Positions 1 through 9,237 of a stretch of 64,000 nucleotides of DNA are shown here, in pieces. Below the pieces are notes generated by a model. It worked only from the letters and a program-made list of their open reading frames with translations. It made no database searches and was not told the DNA's origin. This DNA comes from Streptomyces sp. SAJ15 (GTDB lineage: Bacteria > Actinomycetota > Actinomycetes > Streptomycetales > Streptomycetaceae), in contig NZ_NISY01000001.1 in the NCBI RefSeq assembly GCF_007595705.1, positions 496,001 through 560,000 on the forward strand, in the 5' to 3' direction. Every line of letters begins with the position of its first letter. The first letter of the stretch is position 1. The position numbers and the translations under genes were made by a program.

Positions 1-11
1 CCGATCAGTCC

Positions 12-2288
12 GTGTCCGGTCAGCCCGTTTCCGGTCAGTCCGTCTCCGGTCAGTCCGCGGGTGGCCCCTGGGCCACGCCCGCCCCGGGCGTCCAGCCGGG
101 TGCGTCGCCGGCCGGCGGCGCACCGGGGGCGGCCGACGCGGCGCCGTCGTCCGGCGGGATGCCGTGGGCGCAGGCGAACTCCGTCGCGGATGATGCCGAG
201 TTCTCGGTGGTGCCGCCGGCCACGGTCTTCGCGCCGCCGCTGGCGGGCTCCGACGACGAGGACACCCCGCCGCCGGGCATCCGTTCCGACGCCAAGACCC
301 AGCTGATGTCCAGCGGCAGCGCGCTGCCGCCCACCACCGTCGCGCCCGCGCTCGACCTGTCGCAGCATGGCGCCGGCGACCTCGCCTCCGCTCCCCCGGC
401 CGGCCCGGCGCCCGTCGGCGGCGCGCCGACCCCGCCTCCGCCCCCGCCCGCGCCGCCGGGTGTGCCGGGGCCGTCGGCGGGGCCCGTGCCTCCGCCGTCG
501 GGCCCGGGTGCGCCGGGTGCCCCGGGGGGCGGTTATGTGCCGACGCAGCTCGTCTCGGCGCTCGGCTCGGAGGGCGCCGGCGGTCCGGGGGCTCCCGGTG
601 GCCCCGGTGCCCCGGGCGTCCCGGGCCAGCCGGGTGTGCCGGGCGTGCCCGGCCCCGGTGTGCCGCCGCCCGGTGTGCCCGGTCAGCCGGGCCAGGCGGG
701 GCCGCCGCCGCCCGGTCAGCCCGGTGTCCCCGGCGGTCCCGGTGTCCCTGCCGCGCCCGGCGTTCCCGCGCCGAACGCTCCCGGCGCCCCGGGGGTCGTC
801 CACGCGGCCGCCACGATGCTCGCGGGCCCGCCCGGCGCTCCGGGCGCCCCCGGTGCTCCGCACGGTGCCCAGCCCCCCGGCGTGCCGGCCGCGCCCGGGG
901 TCCCGGGCCAGCCCGGTGTGCCCGGTCCTCCCGGGGTTCCGGGTGCTCCCGGCGCCCCCGCCCCGTCCGGCCCGCTGCCGCCTGGCGTGCCCGGTGCCGC
1001 CGGCCCCGGTGTCCCCGGTGCCCCGGGCCCGTCGGGTCCGCTGCCGCCCGGTGCGCCCGGTGGCGTGCATGCCGCCGCGACGATGCTGGCCGGAGCCTCC
1101 GGGGTGCCCGGCGCTCCCGCCGCTCCCGGGGTCCCGGGTGCTCCCGGCGCGCCCGGCGCTCCTGTCCCGCCCGGTGTTCCGGGCGGGCCCGGCGGACCGG
1201 GCGTACCGGGCATGGCCCCGCCGGGCCCCGGTGCCACCCCGCCGCCCGCGGGGGGCGGGGCGGGGCAGCCGCCGTACGGCCACCCGCAGGCGCCGACCGG
1301 TCTGCCGACCGTGGGGCCGGGCTACATGGCGGTGCTGCGCTACCGCGCGCAGGACGGCTCGGAGCAGCAGGTGATCCGTCGTTCGGCGCCCGGCACGCCG
1401 CACCCGGAGTGGCAGATCCTGCACGAGCTGCGTGCGATGAACGTCCCGCCGCAGCAGGTGCTGGAGCTGCACACGGAGTTGGAGTCGTGTGATCTGCCCG
1501 GCGGCTACTGCGCGCGCATGATCCGTGAGACCTGGCCGCAGGTGCGGATCAGCCACACCGCCGCGTACGGGCGCGACCACGCCACCCGGCAGCAGGGCGT
1601 GCGCCATCTCATCGAGCACCAGGGTGAGCTGCACCAGGTCGCGGACGGGCCGGCGCGGCCGGCGCCGAACCGGGTGCCGCTGCCGCACCCCAACCAGGTG
1701 CAGCGGGTGCCTCCCGCCCCGGCGGAGGGGCTGGCGCAGGAGCTGATGCAGGCGTTCGGCCCGCAGGGCGTCTTCCGCTTCGACCAGCGGGCGGTCTCCC
1801 GGATGGGGGTCCCTGACGTGGTCGCGCAGACGCTGGTGTGGGCGGGGCTGCCGCTGGACTTCGGTCCGTTCTTCTGGGCGCAGGCGCAGCCGGGCCGCCC
1901 GGTGCCCACGCTCGCGGAGTTGGCGGCGGAGCGGGGCGTGCAGCCCGCGGTCGACGCCGGTTCGTATCTGGTGATGGGGAGCGATTTCGGCCGTCAGCTG
2001 TGCGTGCAGTACGGCACGGCGCACATCGTGGCGGTGCCGCTGGAGGCGGGCCCGGGTGGTCAGCCCGTGCCGCCGCAGTTCGTGAACACCGGTCTGCCGG
2101 AGTTCGTGCGTTGCATGGGGCTGCTCGGGCGGATGTGGCGGCTGCGGTACGGGTTGACGCCGGAGCAGGCGGGTCGTTGGACCGTCGACTTCCAGGCGCA
2201 GCTCGCCGCGCTCGACCCGGCGGCGCTGTCGGCGCCGGACAACTGGTGGGCGGTGCTGCTGGAGCAGATGTGGGACGGCCTGCTCTGA
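12..2288 (+). CDS. Collagen-like / deaminase-like / SUKH-4 domain fusion protein (5' partial)
   Basis: The reading frame is open through base 1 and repeats of S-G-Q-(P/S)-V run straight into the window edge, so the GTG at 12 is probably internal and the true start lies upstream. Residues about 115-420 are a collagen-like G-x-P/P-G-x tract. Residues about 430-560 look like a nucleic-acid/nucleotide deaminase fold: a zinc-ligand H-x-E at H464-E466 and a second metal motif E-x-x-C at C493, followed by C500 (C-x6-C instead of the usual C-x2-C). Residues about 573-758 resemble the SUKH-4 (SMI1/KNR4-like) immunity family. Known biology: SUKH domains neutralise polymorphic toxins, and bacterial deaminases are common toxin tips. 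Having both in one chain is odd and suggests either a self-inhibited effector or a non-toxic scaffold. No signal peptide can be judged because the N terminus is missing. The deaminase call is moderate, the SUKH-4 call better. Confidence 0.72.
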   Translation: MSGQPVSGQSVSGQSAGGPWATPAPGVQPGASPAGGAPGAADAAPSSGGMPWAQANSVADDAEFSVVPPATVFAPPLAGSDDEDTPPPGIRSDAKTQLMSSGSALPPTTVAPALDLSQHGAGDLASAPPAGPAPVGGAPTPPPPPPAPPGVPGPSAGPVPPPSGPGAPGAPGGGYVPTQLVSALGSEGAGGPGAPGGPGAPGVPGQPGVPGVPGPGVPPPGVPGQPGQAGPPPPGQPGVPGGPGVPAAPGVPAPNAPGAPGVVHAAATMLAGPPGAPGAPGAPHGAQPPGVPAAPGVPGQPGVPGPPGVPGAPGAPAPSGPLPPGVPGAAGPGVPGAPGPSGPLPPGAPGGVHAAATMLAGASGVPGAPAAPGVPGAPGAPGAPVPPGVPGGPGGPGVPGMAPPGPGATPPPAGGGAGQPPYGHPQAPTGLPTVGPGYMAVLRYRAQDGSEQQVIRRSAPGTPHPEWQILHELRAMNVPPQQVLELHTELESCDLPGGYCARMIRETWPQVRISHTAAYGRDHATRQQGVRHLIEHQGELHQVADGPARPAPNRVPLPHPNQVQRVPPAPAEGLAQELMQAFGPQGVFRFDQRAVSRMGVPDVVAQTLVWAGLPLDFGPFFWAQAQPGRPVPTLAELAAERGVQPAVDAGSYLVMGSDFGRQLCVQYGTAHIVAVPLEAGPGGQPVPPQFVNTGLPEFVRCMGLLGRMWRLRYGLTPEQAGRWTVDFQAQLAALDPAALSAPDNWWAVLLEQMWDGLL

Positions 2289-2317
2289 CGCGGTGATGTG
2301 ACGGGTGTGAAGGGTGC

Positions 2318-2352
2318 GAGGCGCTCGGCCGGTGGATTCGGCCGGGCGCCTC
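2318..2352 (+). terminator. Terminator-like hairpin after the SUKH-4 fusion gene
   Basis: Arms GAGGCGC-CGGCCG and CGGCCG-GCGCCTC pair over 13 bp with one T/G wobble position and a 7-nt loop, 30 bp after the stop codon. A few Ts follow. The rest of the gap to 2663 holds low-complexity GGTCGGTCGTC-type repeats (about 2375-2470) and no gene that I can support. Confidence 0.6.
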
Positions 2353-2663
2353 GTCGTTTCCGGCTTCCGTGGTCTCTCGTCGGTCGTCTCTCGTCAGTCG
2401 TCGGCGGTCGGTTGTCGTGTGGTCGGCCCTCGTGTGGTCGGTCGTCGGTCGCCGGTGGTCGGTCGTCCGGATTGCGATTCCGACTTCTGACATCAAATGA
2501 CGCATCCTTGACCGGAGGGGTGGTGGAGAGACACCGGAGAGATAAGCGGAGTGTCGCGTTATGAGCGGTTCGCTGTGATCTACCAAGATGTGCGCCGTAC
2601 CTGCTGTACCTGTAGCTGCCGTACCGCCTACCGCCGTGCCGGCCGTACCAAAGGGGTCGAAGG

Positions 2664-3671
2664 ATGAGTCCGTCGGTGTCACCTCATGGGTTCTCTGCCG
2701 TCGGGCGGGGCCGTGGCTACCGTCCCGAGCAGGTCGACCGCTATGTGACCGCCGTGTCGGAGGTGCGCGACGCGGCCTGGGAGCGCGCCGCGCGGCTGAC
2801 CGTCCTGGTCAACGAGATGACCGCGGAGGCGGAGCGGCTGCGTGAGGTCGTCGCGCAGCTCGGCCCGCAGACGTACGAGACGTTGGGGGACCGGGCCCGG
2901 CTGATTTTGTTGACGGTGGAGCAGGAGACCGCCGACCTGCGGGGCCAGGCGCGGGCGGTGGCGGACCGCACGCGGGAGTCGGCCGAGGCGGCCGCCCGCG
3001 CCATCCGGGACGCCGCGCGGGAGGAGGCCGACCGGGTCCGGGCCGAGGCCCAGGAGTGGGAGCGGCAGGCCCTGGAGGCGGCGCAGGAGATCGTGCACCA
3101 GCTGCGGGTGGCCTCGCGTCAGGACGCCAAGGAGTGGCGCGGTGCGGCGCTGGCGGAGCTGCGGCAGGCGCGGGAGCGCTCCGCGGCGGTCCTCGCCGAG
3201 CAGGAGCGGGAGTTGAACGAGCGGTGGGAGGCGGTGAGTCGGGAGGTCGCCGGGCAGGAGGCGGCGATGGACACCAGGATCGCGGAGCTGGAGGAGTACG
3301 CGCGGATGCGGTTGGCCGACGCGGAGCGCGCGCACGCGACGGCCGGGGACGCGGCGCGCTACCAGCAGGAGGAGGCCGAGGCGCGCGGGGCGGAGCTGAT
3401 CGCCCAGGCGCGGATCCGTCAGGAGCGGGTGGAGCGCGACACGGAGCGCGCGCTGCGTGAGCACACCGCGCGCCGCGACGAGCTCAAGTCCCATCTGGAT
3501 CACGTCCGCAACAGCCTGGCCGCCCTCACCGGGCGACCGCCCACCCCCGATCCCGAGCTCGCCGCCGTCCCCGACCCCGACAACGAGGAGACCGTCGTGG
3601 TCGAACGGCCCACCGCGCCCCCGACGGGCCGGGTTCCGGGCCCGGCCAAGCGCGGCCCGTCCGGCGAGTAG
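2664..3671 (+). CDS. DivIVA/FilP-like coiled-coil protein (often annotated cellulose-binding)
   Basis: 335 residues. After a short N-terminal segment that contains a DivIVA-like G-Y-(R)-x-E-Q-V-D-R-Y motif (residues about 18-28), nearly the whole protein is charged alpha-helix rich in A/E/R with heptad-like spacing to about residue 285, then a disordered proline-rich tail. In Streptomyces such proteins belong to the DivIVA/Scy/FilP group of filament-forming cytoskeletal proteins at hyphal tips; many are mislabelled cellulose-binding. A purine-rich stretch (aaaggggtcgaagg) precedes the ATG. It is transcribed alone: a hairpin lies upstream at 2318 and the next gene is convergent. The exact role (polarity versus general coiled-coil scaffold) cannot be told from sequence. 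Confidence 0.8.
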   Translation: MSPSVSPHGFSAVGRGRGYRPEQVDRYVTAVSEVRDAAWERAARLTVLVNEMTAEAERLREVVAQLGPQTYETLGDRARLILLTVEQETADLRGQARAVADRTRESAEAAARAIRDAAREEADRVRAEAQEWERQALEAAQEIVHQLRVASRQDAKEWRGAALAELRQARERSAAVLAEQERELNERWEAVSREVAGQEAAMDTRIAELEEYARMRLADAERAHATAGDAARYQQEEAEARGAELIAQARIRQERVERDTERALREHTARRDELKSHLDHVRNSLAALTGRPPTPDPELAAVPDPDNEETVVVERPTAPPTGRVPGPAKRGPSGE

Positions 3672-3766
3672 GCCCGGGGCCGGCGCGGCGACTCGGCCCG
3701 GCCGCTCAGGGGAGCCGGCCGCCTCCCGGGACGAGTTCGGGTGCCCGGTCGGTCGCGGATCGCGCC

Positions 3767-5368
3767 CTACGCGGTTTCCTCGTCCGCCGTCTCGCCTTCT
3801 TCGCCGTCCTCCCGGATCGGGAAGACCCGTGGGGCCACGAAGAAGAGCACCAGCACCGCCGCCGCGGCGGCGGCCGCGGAGCCCACGTACACGTGGTCGA
3901 CGGCGGTGTCCACCGCGCGCCGCAGATACTCCGCGGCCTGGTCGGTGAGGCCCTCCGGGTGCTCCAGGGCGTGGGACACGGAGTCCAGGTCCTCCGGGAG
4001 GCCGGGGCGGATCTCGGCGGGGGCGTCGGCGAGCCGGTCGGTGAGGGTGGCGTTGGCGATGGCGCCGAAGAGCGCCGCGCCGACGCTCTGCCCGACCTGG
4101 CGGCAGAAGAAGATGGAGGCGGTCGCCGTCCCGCGTTCCTCCCAGCCGACGGACGACTGCACGCCGACGATCAGCGGCAGTTGGAACAGGCCGAGCGCCG
4201 CGCCGAGGACCAGCATCAGCAGCGCGGGCTGCCAGGCGGCGCCGGGGTAGGGGAGGAACGGGAAGGCGAAGAGGGTCAGCGCCGCGCCCGAGATGCCGAG
4301 GATGGCGCAGCGTCGGAAGCCGATCCGGTTGTAGACGCGGTTGCTGAGCGCCGCGGAGATCGGCCAGCTCAGCGTCATGACGGAGAGCACCAGGCCGGCG
4401 GCGACGGGGCCGAGGCCGAGGACCGACTGGGCGTAGGTGGGCAGGAAGACGCTCGGTGCGATGATCACCAGTCCCAGTGCCCCGAGCGCGAGGTTGGCCG
4501 CCACGATCGTGCGGCGGCGCCAGACCCAGCCCGGAATGATCGGCTCGGCGGCGCGGCGCTCGATGAGCACGGTCGCCGCCGCGCACACCGCGGCGCCGCC
4601 GAGCATCGCCAGCGACGGGGCCGACAGCCAGTCCCAGGCCACCCCGCCCTGGACCAGCGCGGTCAGCAGCAGTCCGCCGGTGGCGAAGATGGCGAGGGCG
4701 CCGGCCCAGTCGACGCGGGGGCGCTCGCGGGTCGGCCGGGCGGGTTCGTGCAGATGACGCATGACCAGCCAGAGCGCGAGGGCGCCGACCGGGAGGTTGA
4801 TCAGGAAGATCCAGCGCCAGCTGGTGTAGCCGGCCAGGGCGCCGCCGACGGCCGGGCCCGCCACCGAGGACAGCGCCCACACGGTGGAGAGCCGGGCCTG
4901 GATCCTGGGGCGTCCTTTGAGGCCGTAGAGGTCGCCGGCGATGGTCTGCACGGTGCCCTGGATGGCGCCGCCGCCCAGCCCCTGGACGACGCGGAAGGCG
5001 ATGAGGGAGGCCATGTCCCAGGCGCCGGCGCAGAGCAGCGAGCCGACGAGGAAGAGCGCGATGCCGAAGACGAGCACCGGCTTGCGGCCGAAGGTGTCGG
5101 AGAGCTTGCCGTACACCGGGAGGGTGACGGTCACGGCGAGCAGATAGCCGGAGAACAGCCAGGAGAAGACGGAGAAGCCGCCGAGGTCGCCGACGATCTG
5201 GGGGACCGCGGTCGAGATGATCGTGGCGTCGAGCGCGGCGAGCGCCATCGCCAGCATGAGGGCCGCGACGACGGGGCGGCGGGGGTCGGAGGAGGGGGGT
5301 AAGGCGGCCGCCTCGGGTATCGGAGGTACCGGGTCCGCATCCGTCCGACGCCCTGCGATGCCACCCAC
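3767..5368 (-). CDS. MFS drug exporter, DHA2 (EmrB/QacA) family, 14 TM
   Basis: 533 residues, the usual size for 14-helix DHA2 proton antiporters. The conserved motif C-like region of TM5 (A-x-A-G-P-A-V-G-G, about residue 170) and the motif A-type loop G-K-L-S-D-x-F-G-R-K (about residue 85-95) are visible, and D46 in the first helix context A-L-D-A-T-I-I is the typical DHA2 membrane aspartate. The GTG start is preceded by a G-rich Shine-Dalgarno sequence. It probably exports amphipathic drugs or a metabolite; the substrate is not predictable. It is divergent from the ABC operon at 5794, and the 425-bp gap between them is rich in palindromes that may regulate both. Confidence 0.9.
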   Translation of the reverse strand: MGGIAGRRTDADPVPPIPEAAALPPSSDPRRPVVAALMLAMALAALDATIISTAVPQIVGDLGGFSVFSWLFSGYLLAVTVTLPVYGKLSDTFGRKPVLVFGIALFLVGSLLCAGAWDMASLIAFRVVQGLGGGAIQGTVQTIAGDLYGLKGRPRIQARLSTVWALSSVAGPAVGGALAGYTSWRWIFLINLPVGALALWLVMRHLHEPARPTRERPRVDWAGALAIFATGGLLLTALVQGGVAWDWLSAPSLAMLGGAAVCAAATVLIERRAAEPIIPGWVWRRRTIVAANLALGALGLVIIAPSVFLPTYAQSVLGLGPVAAGLVLSVMTLSWPISAALSNRVYNRIGFRRCAILGISGAALTLFAFPFLPYPGAAWQPALLMLVLGAALGLFQLPLIVGVQSSVGWEERGTATASIFFCRQVGQSVGAALFGAIANATLTDRLADAPAEIRPGLPEDLDSVSHALEHPEGLTDQAAEYLRRAVDTAVDHVYVGSAAAAAAAVLVLFFVAPRVFPIREDGEEGETADEETA

Positions 5369-5479
5369 CGAGCCTGCCCCCTTCGTTGATTGATGTAGGG
5401 CTCACGATTCCACGCGGGGGTCGGTGGAGGGAAGCGCGTCCGCCGCGGCCGGCGCCGTGGAGCCGCGGCGACTTGCGCC

Positions 5480-5684
5480 TGACGTCACGTAAGGGTGCAG
5501 GGTCGACCCCGAGGCGGAGGTACGCCGTAAGTCGTAACCCCCTAGGGGATCCACCGGCTCAGCTCCTACCCGCGGTTCGTCCCGGCGGAGGACGATCAGG
5601 GGGGTTCAGCCTCCCTAGTGTGGACCTGCGTCTTTACGGAGGGCTTACGGAAGACACGACCTGGGGGGTGGGGCTAGCCCCACC
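5480..5684. promoter_or_regulatory. Cluster of palindromes and 11-bp-spaced direct repeats in divergent gap
   Basis: Between the exporter and the ABC operon I see TGACGTCA (5480-5487), GGGTCGACCC (5500-5509), CCCCTAGGGG (5539-5548) and an 18-bp perfect palindrome GGTGGGGCTAGCCCCACC (5667-5684). Two copies of TTACGGA lie at 5634-5640 and 5645-5651, exactly 11 bp apart, which is one helical turn and typical of OmpR-type response-regulator sites. Further CGTAA elements occur at about 5488, 5526 and 5533. A TAGTGT at 5616-5621 could be a -10 element. The regulator is unknown. Confidence 0.5.
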
Positions 5685-5739
5685 GTGAATACGGAGCCAA
5701 GCCCCATCGCGGCACCGACCCCCCGTACCGCACGCTGAT

Positions 5740-5779
5740 GTAGGTGATCGTCACGGTAGGACGATCGCCGCAGACCTAC
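5740..5779. promoter_or_regulatory. Bulged dyad 14 bp before the ABC operon start
   Basis: Outer arms GTAGGT (5740-5745) and ACCTAC (5774-5779) enclose inner arms GATCGTC (5746-5752) and GACGATC (5760-5766), with a 7-nt loop and a 7-nt bulge on the right side. It ends just before the gaggagaagg ribosome site of the ATPase gene, so it could act as an operator or as a 5'-UTR stem. This is seen directly; function is inferred. Confidence 0.45.
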
Positions 5780-5793
5780 TGAGGAGAAGGACC

Positions 5794-6582
5794 GTGACGA
5801 CGGCTGTATCGATTCCCAAGACCGGGGGCAGCGGAGGACATACGGCTGTGGCCGCCCGGGCCCGCCAGGTGGTGAAGGCCTACGGCTCCGGGGAGACCCG
5901 GGTCGTCGCCCTCGACCGCGTGGACGTGGACATAGCCCGCGGCCAGTTCACCGCCATCATGGGTCCCTCCGGCTCCGGTAAGTCCACGCTCATGCACTGC
6001 CTCGCCGGCCTGGACACCGTCACCTCGGGGCACATCTACATCGACGAGACCGAGATCACCGGGCTCAAGGACAAGAAGCTCACCCAACTGCGCCGGGACC
6101 GCATCGGCTTCATCTTCCAGGCGTTCAACCTGCTGCCCACGCTCAACGCCATCGAGAACATCACGCTCCCGATGGACATCGCCGGCCGCAAGCCGGACCG
6201 CGCCTGGCTGGACCGGGTGGTGGAGACCGTCGGCCTCGGCGGCCGGCTCAAGCACCGCCCCAACCAGCTCTCCGGCGGTCAGCAGCAGCGCGTCGCCGTG
6301 GCCCGTGCCCTGGCCGCCCGGCCCGAGATCATCTTCGGTGACGAGCCGACCGGAAACCTGGACTCGCGCGCCGGCGCCGAGGTCCTCGGCTTCCTGCGCC
6401 GCTCGGTCGACGAGCTCGGCCAGACCATCGTCATGGTCACCCACGACCCGGTCGCGGCCTCCTACGCCAACCGCGTGCTGTACCTGGCCGACGGGAAGAT
6501 CGTCGACGAGATGCACCACCCGACCGCCGACCAGGTCCTGGACCGCATGAAGAGCTTCGACGCGCGCGGGCGGGTGTCGTGA
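5794..6582 (+). CDS. ABC transporter ATP-binding protein, MacB/LolD type
   Basis: 262 residues, GTG start after a strong gaggagaagg site. Walker A is G-P-S-G-S-G-K-S-T at 57-65, the signature L-S-G-G-Q-Q-Q-R begins at 159, and the Walker B with catalytic glutamate is I-I-F-G-D-E-P-T at 179-186; the H-loop lies in M-V-T-H-D. The LolD/MacB subfamily pairs with FtsX-like permeases and works by mechanotransmission rather than ordinary transport: lipoprotein release, peptide or drug extrusion, or sensing of cell-envelope stress. The stop codon overlaps the next gene by 4 bp, so the two are translationally coupled. No peptidase or sensor kinase is adjacent, so the substrate is open. Confidence 0.93.
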   Translation: MTTAVSIPKTGGSGGHTAVAARARQVVKAYGSGETRVVALDRVDVDIARGQFTAIMGPSGSGKSTLMHCLAGLDTVTSGHIYIDETEITGLKDKKLTQLRRDRIGFIFQAFNLLPTLNAIENITLPMDIAGRKPDRAWLDRVVETVGLGGRLKHRPNQLSGGQQQRVAVARALAARPEIIFGDEPTGNLDSRAGAEVLGFLRRSVDELGQTIVMVTHDPVAASYANRVLYLADGKIVDEMHHPTADQVLDRMKSFDARGRVS

Positions 6583-9158
6583 CCGTCCTCAAGACCTCGC
6601 TGCGCAACTTCCTCGCGCACAAGGGACGCATGGCGCTCTCCGCCATCGCCGTCCTGCTGTCGGTGGCGTTCGTGTGCGGCACGCTCGTCTTCACCGACAC
6701 CACCAACGCCACCTTCGACAAGCTCTTCGCGGCCACCTCGCCGGACGTCACCGTCTCCCCGAAGAACGCGCCGAGCGGGGACGAGGTCCAGCGGACCCGC
6801 GTCCCGGTGACCCTGCCCGCCGCCAAGGTGGCGGAGCTCCAGCGGGTCAAGGGCGTGAAGTCCGCCCACGGCGAGGCCACCAGCACCTCCGCCACCGTCG
6901 TCGACGAGAACGACGAGAAGATCGGCCCGAGCTCCGGCGCCCCCACCATCGTCGCCAACTGGGACGAGGAGGAGCAGCGGGCCGTCGAGCTGACCTCCGG
7001 TCACGCGCCGCGCGGTCCGACCGAGGTGCTGCTGGACTCCGACACCGCCGACAAGAAGAAGCTGAAGATCGGCGACGAGCTGCGCATCATCGCCGTTCCG
7101 GGCGACTTCAAGGCCAAGATCGTCGGTATCGTCACCTTCACGGTGACCAACCCCGGCTCCACCCTGGTCCTGCTGGACGACAAGACCGTCCAGGAGCGCG
7201 TGCTCGGCGTCAAGGACGCCTACACCAGCATCTCCCTGACCGCCGCCCCCGGCGTCAGCAACGAGCAGCTGAAGAAGAACGTCGTCGCCGAGTTCGGCAC
7301 CGGCCTCAAGGTGCAGACGAAGGCGGAGACGGCCGACGAGAACCGTGAGGACGTCGGTGAGTTCCTCGACATCATGAAGTACGCGATGCTCGGCTTCGCC
7401 GGGATCGCCGTCCTCGTCGGCATCTTCCTCATCGTCAACACCTTCTCCATGCTGGTCGCCCAGCGCACCCGGGAGATCGGGCTGATGCGCGCCATCGGCT
7501 CCAGCCGCAAGCAGATCAACCGCTCGGTGCTCGTCGAGGCGCTGCTGCTCGGCGTCGTCGGCTCCCTCCTGGGTGTCCTCGGCGGCGTCGGCCTGGCCGT
7601 CGGCCTGATGAAGCTCATGGCCGGCGCGGGTCTGGAGCTGGACACCGACGAGCTGACGGTGAAGGCCACCACCCCGATCGTCGGCCTGACCATCGGCATC
7701 GTCGTCACGGTGTTCGCCGCCTACATCCCCGCCCGCCGGGCCGGGAAGATCTCGCCGATGGCCGCGCTGCGCGAGGCGGGCATGCCGGTCGACGCCAAGG
7801 CCGGCCGCATCCGCGGCGCGATCGGTCTGCTGGTCACGGCCGCCGGCGCCGCCGCCCTGGCGATGGCCGCGGGCGCGGACAAGGCCGCCGACGGCTCGAT
7901 GTTCCTGGGTCTGGGCGTTCTGCTCACCCTCGTCGGCTTCATCGTCATCGGCCCGCTGCTGGCCGGGGTCGTGGTCCGCGCGGTCTCCGTGGTGGTGCTC
8001 CGCGCCTTCGGCTCGATCGGCCGCATGGCCGAGCGCAACGCCCTGCGCAACCCCCGCCGCACCGGCGCCACCGGCTCCGCCCTGATGATCGGCCTCGCGC
8101 TGGTCGCCTGCCTGTCGGTGGTCGGCTCCTCGATGGTCGCCTCGGCCAGCGACGAGCTGGACAAGTCGGTGGGTGCGGACTTCATCATCCAGCCCGGCGA
8201 CTTCCAGCAGCCGATCTCGCCGGCGATCGAGAAGTCGGTGGAGCAGGCGAAGGGTCTGAAGAGCGTCACCCGCCTGAAGGAGATCGAGGGCGTGAAGATC
8301 ACCACGCCCGACGGCAAGACCAGCACCAAGGACCTGTCCGCCGCCAACCCCTCGTTCGCCGAGGACCTGCGCACCCCCGTCGTCGAGGGCAGGCTCTCCG
8401 ACGCCTACGGCCCGAACGCCATGTCGGTCAACGAGGGCTTCGCCGAGGACCACAAGGTGAAGAAGGGCGACACCCTGACCGTCGCCTTCAAGGGCGGCAG
8501 GACCGCCAAGCTCAAGGTCACCGTCATCACCTCCGACGACACCTCGTTCAACAAGGGCGCGCTCTACACCAACATCACCACCGTCGAGCGCTACCTGCCG
8601 GCCGAGCTGGTACCGACCAGCATCATGATGTTCGCCCAGGCCAAGGACGGCCAGGAGGAAGCGGCGTACGCCTCGCTCAAGAAGGCGCTCAAGAAGAACC
8701 CGCAGATCGACGTCCGTGACCAGACCGACTACAAGAAGCTCATGGAGGACCAGATCGGGCAGATGCTCAACCTGGTCTACGGCCTGCTGGCCCTCGCGAT
8801 CATCGTCGCCATCCTGGGTGTGGTGAACACCCTGGCCCTGTCGGTGGTCGAGCGGACCCGCGAGATCGGCCTGATGCGCGCCATCGGCCTCTCCCGCCGC
8901 CAGATGCGCCGCATGATCCGCCTGGAGTCGGTCGTCATCGCCCTCTTCGGTGCCCTGCTCGGCATCGGCCTGGGCATGGCCTGGGGCGCCACCGCCCAGA
9001 AGCTGCTGGCCCTGGAGGGTCTGAAGACCCTCGAGATCCCGTGGCCGACGATCATCACGGTCTTCCTCGGCTCCGCCGTGGTCGGCCTGGTCGCCGCCCT
9101 GGCCCCGGCCTTCCGGGCCGGCCGGATGAACATCCTGAAGGCCATCGCCACGGACTGA
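6579..9158 (+). CDS. FtsX-family ABC transporter permease with duplicated FtsX domain
   Basis: 859 residues, GTG start inside the stop of the ATPase gene. An N-terminal TM helix (about 15-37) is followed by an extracytoplasmic MacB-PCD-like domain (about 45-255), an FtsX domain with three TMs ending near residue 395, a further TM region around 410-480, a second large external domain (about 520-720) and a second FtsX domain at the C terminus. Each FtsX domain carries a T-R-E-I-G-L-M-R-A-I-G coupling motif (about 303 and 762), an internal duplication typical of the actinobacterial long permeases. With the ATPase it should form an envelope machine that removes antimicrobial peptides or hydrophobic compounds, or remodels the envelope. 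Confidence 0.92.
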   Translation: MTVLKTSLRNFLAHKGRMALSAIAVLLSVAFVCGTLVFTDTTNATFDKLFAATSPDVTVSPKNAPSGDEVQRTRVPVTLPAAKVAELQRVKGVKSAHGEATSTSATVVDENDEKIGPSSGAPTIVANWDEEEQRAVELTSGHAPRGPTEVLLDSDTADKKKLKIGDELRIIAVPGDFKAKIVGIVTFTVTNPGSTLVLLDDKTVQERVLGVKDAYTSISLTAAPGVSNEQLKKNVVAEFGTGLKVQTKAETADENREDVGEFLDIMKYAMLGFAGIAVLVGIFLIVNTFSMLVAQRTREIGLMRAIGSSRKQINRSVLVEALLLGVVGSLLGVLGGVGLAVGLMKLMAGAGLELDTDELTVKATTPIVGLTIGIVVTVFAAYIPARRAGKISPMAALREAGMPVDAKAGRIRGAIGLLVTAAGAAALAMAAGADKAADGSMFLGLGVLLTLVGFIVIGPLLAGVVVRAVSVVVLRAFGSIGRMAERNALRNPRRTGATGSALMIGLALVACLSVVGSSMVASASDELDKSVGADFIIQPGDFQQPISPAIEKSVEQAKGLKSVTRLKEIEGVKITTPDGKTSTKDLSAANPSFAEDLRTPVVEGRLSDAYGPNAMSVNEGFAEDHKVKKGDTLTVAFKGGRTAKLKVTVITSDDTSFNKGALYTNITTVERYLPAELVPTSIMMFAQAKDGQEEAAYASLKKALKKNPQIDVRDQTDYKKLMEDQIGQMLNLVYGLLALAIIVAILGVVNTLALSVVERTREIGLMRAIGLSRRQMRRMIRLESVVIALFGALLGIGLGMAWGATAQKLLALEGLKTLEIPWPTIITVFLGSAVVGLVAALAPAFRAGRMNILKAIATD

Positions 9159-9171
9159 TCCACCGCGTACG

Positions 9172-9227
9172 GATCCATCGAGCACTGATCCATCGAGCAC
9201 TGACCATCGAGTACTGATCCACCGACC
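9172..9227. repeat. Four tandem copies of a 14-15 bp unit after the ABC permease
   Basis: The unit GATCCATCGAGCACT occurs at 9173-9186 (less its first base), 9187-9201, 9202-9215 (one base shorter) and degenerate at 9216-9227. It lies between the permease stop and a strong terminator and does not encode anything I can support. Confidence 0.7.
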
Positions 9228-9237
9228 GGAGAAACAG

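Noticed and set aside
2679..5405. Very long open frame opposite the DivIVA-like and exporter genes
   Set aside because: Arg/Pro/Gly-dominated translation with no domain pattern; an antisense shadow of two well-supported genes caused by high GC.
5539..5548. CCCCTAGGGG compared with CCCCTAGGGG-like sequence at about 35515
   Set aside because: The second copy lies inside the hemolysin III coding sequence, so a shared regulatory role is not supported.
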